A model generated the notes under the pieces. The model was given only the letters and a program-made list of their open reading frames with translations. It made no database searches and was not told where the DNA came from. Of a stretch of DNA of 64,000 nt, positions 61,039 to 64,000 are shown in pieces. Both the position numbers and the translations under genes were made by a program. Origin of the DNA: Prinsepia uniflora (Eukaryota; Streptophyta; Magnoliopsida; Rosales; Rosaceae); assembly GCA_032719365.1 (NCBI GenBank), contig CM064866.1, positions 10,645,781 to 10,709,780 on the forward strand. The letters are read 5' to 3'. Position 1 is the first letter of the stretch. The number at the start of each line of letters is the position of its first letter.

Positions 61039-62003
61039 ATTATTAGCTACGAATCTAATCACCACCATCTACGTTTTTTTTTTTGTTTGGGTAACCAACA
61101 CCTTATACTATTGTCACCTAATCATCTTTGTGGGTGTTACTAATAAGTAGAAATATTTGAATTATGTGTACTCGAATTGATAACGTTACATGCTTGTATT
61201 AAAATTTGGTTTAATAATTATATATTAAGAGTCCGTTTGATAATTATTATATATTTTTTTTTGTTTTTTTTTCATGCATGAGAATTCATGTAAATAGTAT
61301 AAAAGATGTATAAAGAAGAACAGTGATGATATGAAAAGAAAGAAATGAAGAAGGAAAAATTAAAAAATAGATGAATTTTTACATATTAAAGTGTGCCAAA
61401 AATCATTAGTCCTTGTTTTTAAGGTGGGAAGGAATGTGAGGTTAAGTTAGTTGGACGAGTGGTGTGGCTTTTGTACAGAAAATGCAAAGAGTCCAGTGTC
61501 TCACCAATATTCACCGACTGCACAAACTTGAATGCTTTCTTCTTAAGCTTTTGGATTTAGAGTACTCACGTCGATCACATACCTACCAATCATCTACTTC
61601 AAAATTGACAACAAAACAAGCCACCCCCTCCCATGAATAATGCCAATTCAAAAGCAAAAGGACAAAAATACAAATTAAATTAGAAAATGAATTGTATAAC
61701 ACAACAATTTCATCGACATATATGTTTTGTTTTTTCGATTCTCATGAACGACAATCGAAATTCGGGAGTTTGTTACACAAGCCTAGAATATAAGGTACTC
61801 ATCAATAATCCACCTCTTCTTCTACTTTGCTTCCCTTTCCCCCTAAACCCCTCATTTTTCTCCTCTTTTTCTTCAACACTTTCCAATTCTCTCTTCTTTT
61901 CTTTTGATGCAATTTTAGCATTATATCAAGCAAAGTAGAAGTAACCAGATTAAGAAGGACAAAAAAAGCTAGAGCTCCAAGATCTGGTGCCAGTTTTGGT
62001 CGT
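61039..62003 (+). promoter_or_regulatory. Upstream region and leader of the ATL-type gene
   Basis: No repeat seen. A pyrimidine-rich tract (61804-61910, CCTCTTCTTCTACTTTGC and similar) probably belongs to the 5' UTR. A 83-residue ORF at 61687-61938 is out of context and rejected as a gene. I cannot place a TATA box with confidence. Confidence 0.45.
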
Positions 62004-63185
62004 ATGGGGTCTTCAGGACACCAAAATCCTTGGGCACCATATGACTCATACAAAGATTGCTCACAAGGAATTTGCAGCATCTACTGCCCACAATGGTGCT
62101 ACATAATTGGCCCTCCTCCTCCTCCCTTCGATTTCCCCGAATCCAACGATGACAACTCCTCCCCCACAGACTTCTCCCCTCTTTTCATAGCTGTCATTGG
62201 CATATTTGCAAGTGCCTTCATTCTAATCACATACTACACAATCATATCGAAGTATTGCCGGCGAAGAGGCAGTGATGGAGGCAGCAGAGGCTTGGAAATG
62301 GATCATAATTCGAACCCGAATCACCAAGGGAGCGAATCATCATGGCAAGGCTCAACAAATGGGCTTGATGAGTCCTTGATCAAGTCCATAAAAGTCCACA
62401 AGTATGTGATTGGTGACAAGCTTGTGGAAGGCACAGAGTGTTCTGTTTGTTTGAGTGAGTTTGAAGAAAATGAAAGCTTGAGGCTTTTGCCAAAATGCAG
62501 CCATGCTTTCCATGTCAAATGCATTGATACTTGGCTCAAATCTCACTCTAGTTGCCCGCTTTGCCGGTTGAATATTACTGGTCCTGCCATTGCCATGGTG
62601 CCTCATCATCCTCAGCAAATGCCGTCTCCTGTTGATGAGGAGACTCCACAGCAACAGGAGGAGCAGCAAAGTGTGTCAAGATCTCAAGCTTCAGAATATC
62701 AGCATAGGAGCAATGGAAGTGTTTTGGTGGTTCAAGATTTGGAAGAGGGTGTTGTGAGCCTCGGAAATGGCACATGTCAAGATCTTAGAGCAAGTAGTTT
62801 TGAGATTAGAGGAGTGCAAGATTATGGAGTCATTAGGTCATTGAGGAGATCAGCTTCTTTGAATTCTTCCTTGTGTCAAGGGCAAGCTTGTGTTTCAATA
62901 GCTGATGTGTTGGATTTGAATGATAGTGAAGATGATGAAGAGGACTTGGAAAATCAGATGGGAAATAATGGAAAATTTTCTAGGGAAAATGTTCAGTTCT
63001 CCATGGAAATTGGAACATCAAAAAGAGGAGTTGAGGAACACAATTCAAAATTTAACAACTGCAGCAGTAGAAGTAGTGGAGTTTTCAGCTTGGTTAAGGG
63101 TCCTCTTCTGGTGAAGAGATCAATTTCAACGGGGAGATTTGTGTTTACAAGGTATGGAAAGGAAAAAATTTCTATATTTCCCTAA
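62004..63185 (+). CDS. ATL52-like: RING-H2 E3 ubiquitin ligase, ATL51/ATL52-like, intronless
   Basis: A 393-residue single exon. The N-terminus MGSSGHQNPWAPYDSYKDCSQ matches the cysteine-containing start of ATL51/52 and fixes the start codon. One membrane segment lies at residues about 58-80 (SPLFIAVIGIFASAFILITYY) and a GLDESLIKSI motif (the ATL GLD box) at 120-129. The RING-H2 finger is C146, C149, C165, H167, H170, C173, C184, C187 (CX2CX15CXHX2HX2CX10CX2C) with the ATL Trp at 177 (DTWLKSH). The C-terminal part is acidic and serine-rich with no known domain. ATL proteins are membrane-anchored ligases that accept E2-ubiquitin through the RING. Many act in defence or hormone responses; the substrate is unknown here. 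Lack of introns is typical of the family. Confidence 0.93.
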   Translation: MGSSGHQNPWAPYDSYKDCSQGICSIYCPQWCYIIGPPPPPFDFPESNDDNSSPTDFSPLFIAVIGIFASAFILITYYTIISKYCRRRGSDGGSRGLEMDHNSNPNHQGSESSWQGSTNGLDESLIKSIKVHKYVIGDKLVEGTECSVCLSEFEENESLRLLPKCSHAFHVKCIDTWLKSHSSCPLCRLNITGPAIAMVPHHPQQMPSPVDEETPQQQEEQQSVSRSQASEYQHRSNGSVLVVQDLEEGVVSLGNGTCQDLRASSFEIRGVQDYGVIRSLRRSASLNSSLCQGQACVSIADVLDLNDSEDDEEDLENQMGNNGKFSRENVQFSMEIGTSKRGVEEHNSKFNNCSSRSSGVFSLVKGPLLVKRSISTGRFVFTRYGKEKISIFP

Positions 63186-64000
63186 TTAATACCCATTGTT
63201 CTTTTTTTTTTTCCTTTTTTTTTTTCTCTCATTTCCAAAATTAATTTTTAAACCGAAAATTTCTTGTTTTGTCTTTGTACCATATATGTGTATGTTATAT
63301 GAGTAATGATCTGATTTAGAGTTATTTAGTCTTCATTTTGTTTATCGATGTAGAGGATTAACTAATGGGTGTGTGGAAAAGTGCTATAATTGCCAACTAT
63401 ATGTATCTCCGGCTACAGAAAGTTGTTTTGCACATTGCGACTCTGAAAATAATGCATCTCATTGTGTTTTCTGTAACTCTTTAGATTATGGCACAACTAG
63501 GGTTCAATGAAAAAGTGGGAGAATATTTGAGGATGAGGTGTATATGTGTGAGTGCTTGTGGGAATAAGAACTGTCCCCATTTGATAATTTGATATACTTT
63601 GTTTAGGAATCTCTTTTACTTTGTGCTAGAAGAATCCAGACAATGAAAGAAGCTAGTATTATTCCTTCACGAATTTAAATGCACTTTTTTTAAATCATGA
63701 AAGTTAAAAAGTAAGAATAAGGCTATGTATTTATGCCGCATCTTTAATTCTTAATTTTATTTTAAAAATATACCATAATTTTAATTTTGTGTTAGAATAT
63801 TTCCTAGAGCTTTATTTTTGGTTCAAGTTAATCTTTTTTTGTTAACTCCATTAGCTTATCCTCAAATTTAAGGGTAATAATGTAACTTTGAAAAAAGGCT
63901 TATTAGGCTAAATACCTCAGGAAAACGCCAGTCAATCTTAAAATGCACCAGAAACTGAAATTTGTCTCAGGATGCATTAGGAATAGGTGCAATGTTAGGT
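63186..64000. other. 3' UTR of the ATL-type gene and intergenic DNA
   Basis: AT-rich, T-runs just after the stop codon, no further gene. The last 100 bases show no recognisable element before the window ends. Confidence 0.45.

Overview
The window is nuclear DNA of a flowering plant, most likely a woody eudicot (perhaps Rosaceae; this is an impression from the repeat families, not a proof). Supporting signs are GT-AG introns with T-rich, A-rich bodies, plant LTR retrotransposons of several lineages, a Cassandra TRIM, plant MITEs, and three recognisable plant gene models.

Layout. About 1-23,150 is a transposon graveyard. A hairpin minisatellite (252-541) precedes a Cassandra element whose two 5S-rRNA-bearing LTRs face each other (729-1452). 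It abuts the 3' half of a Tekay/Del-type Ty3/gypsy chromovirus (1453-5756, +). The 5' half of the same insertion lies 6 kb away in the opposite orientation (11989-17489, -). Two target-site duplications (GGTGT at the outer ends, TAATC/GATTA at the inner ends) show that the halves were once one element, split by a 2.8-kb solo LTR and then separated by an inversion of about 1453-6372. That solo LTR (6373-11988) itself holds an inverted solo LTR of the same family (7556-10351, TSD TTAAT), which carries a striking array of 15 ACGT cores. Further LTR debris (17700-19260, 19261-22446, about 22480-23150) follows.

The genic part starts at 23.8 kb. A SCAI-family gene runs on the minus strand (10 coding exons, 35387 to 23847). 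It is divergently arranged with a plus-strand gene (37115-57861, 19 coding exons plus a probable cassette exon) for a coiled-coil protein with a C-terminal Ig/PH-like region. Both reading frames are intact across all predicted splice junctions, although three related Copia elements (27014-31948, 38834-43771, 46716-about 51530) sit in their introns. All three Copias lie on the plus strand, so they are antisense to SCAI and sense to the other gene. They have unusual TA...TA LTR ends, and each is disabled by different mutations. Two MITEs (59090-59983 and 60456-61030) lie upstream of an intronless RING-H2 ubiquitin ligase gene of the ATL51/52 type (62004-63185).

Exon boundaries were read by hand from frame continuity, splice consensus and, for SCAI and ATL, remembered family patterns. 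No transcript evidence or database search was available.
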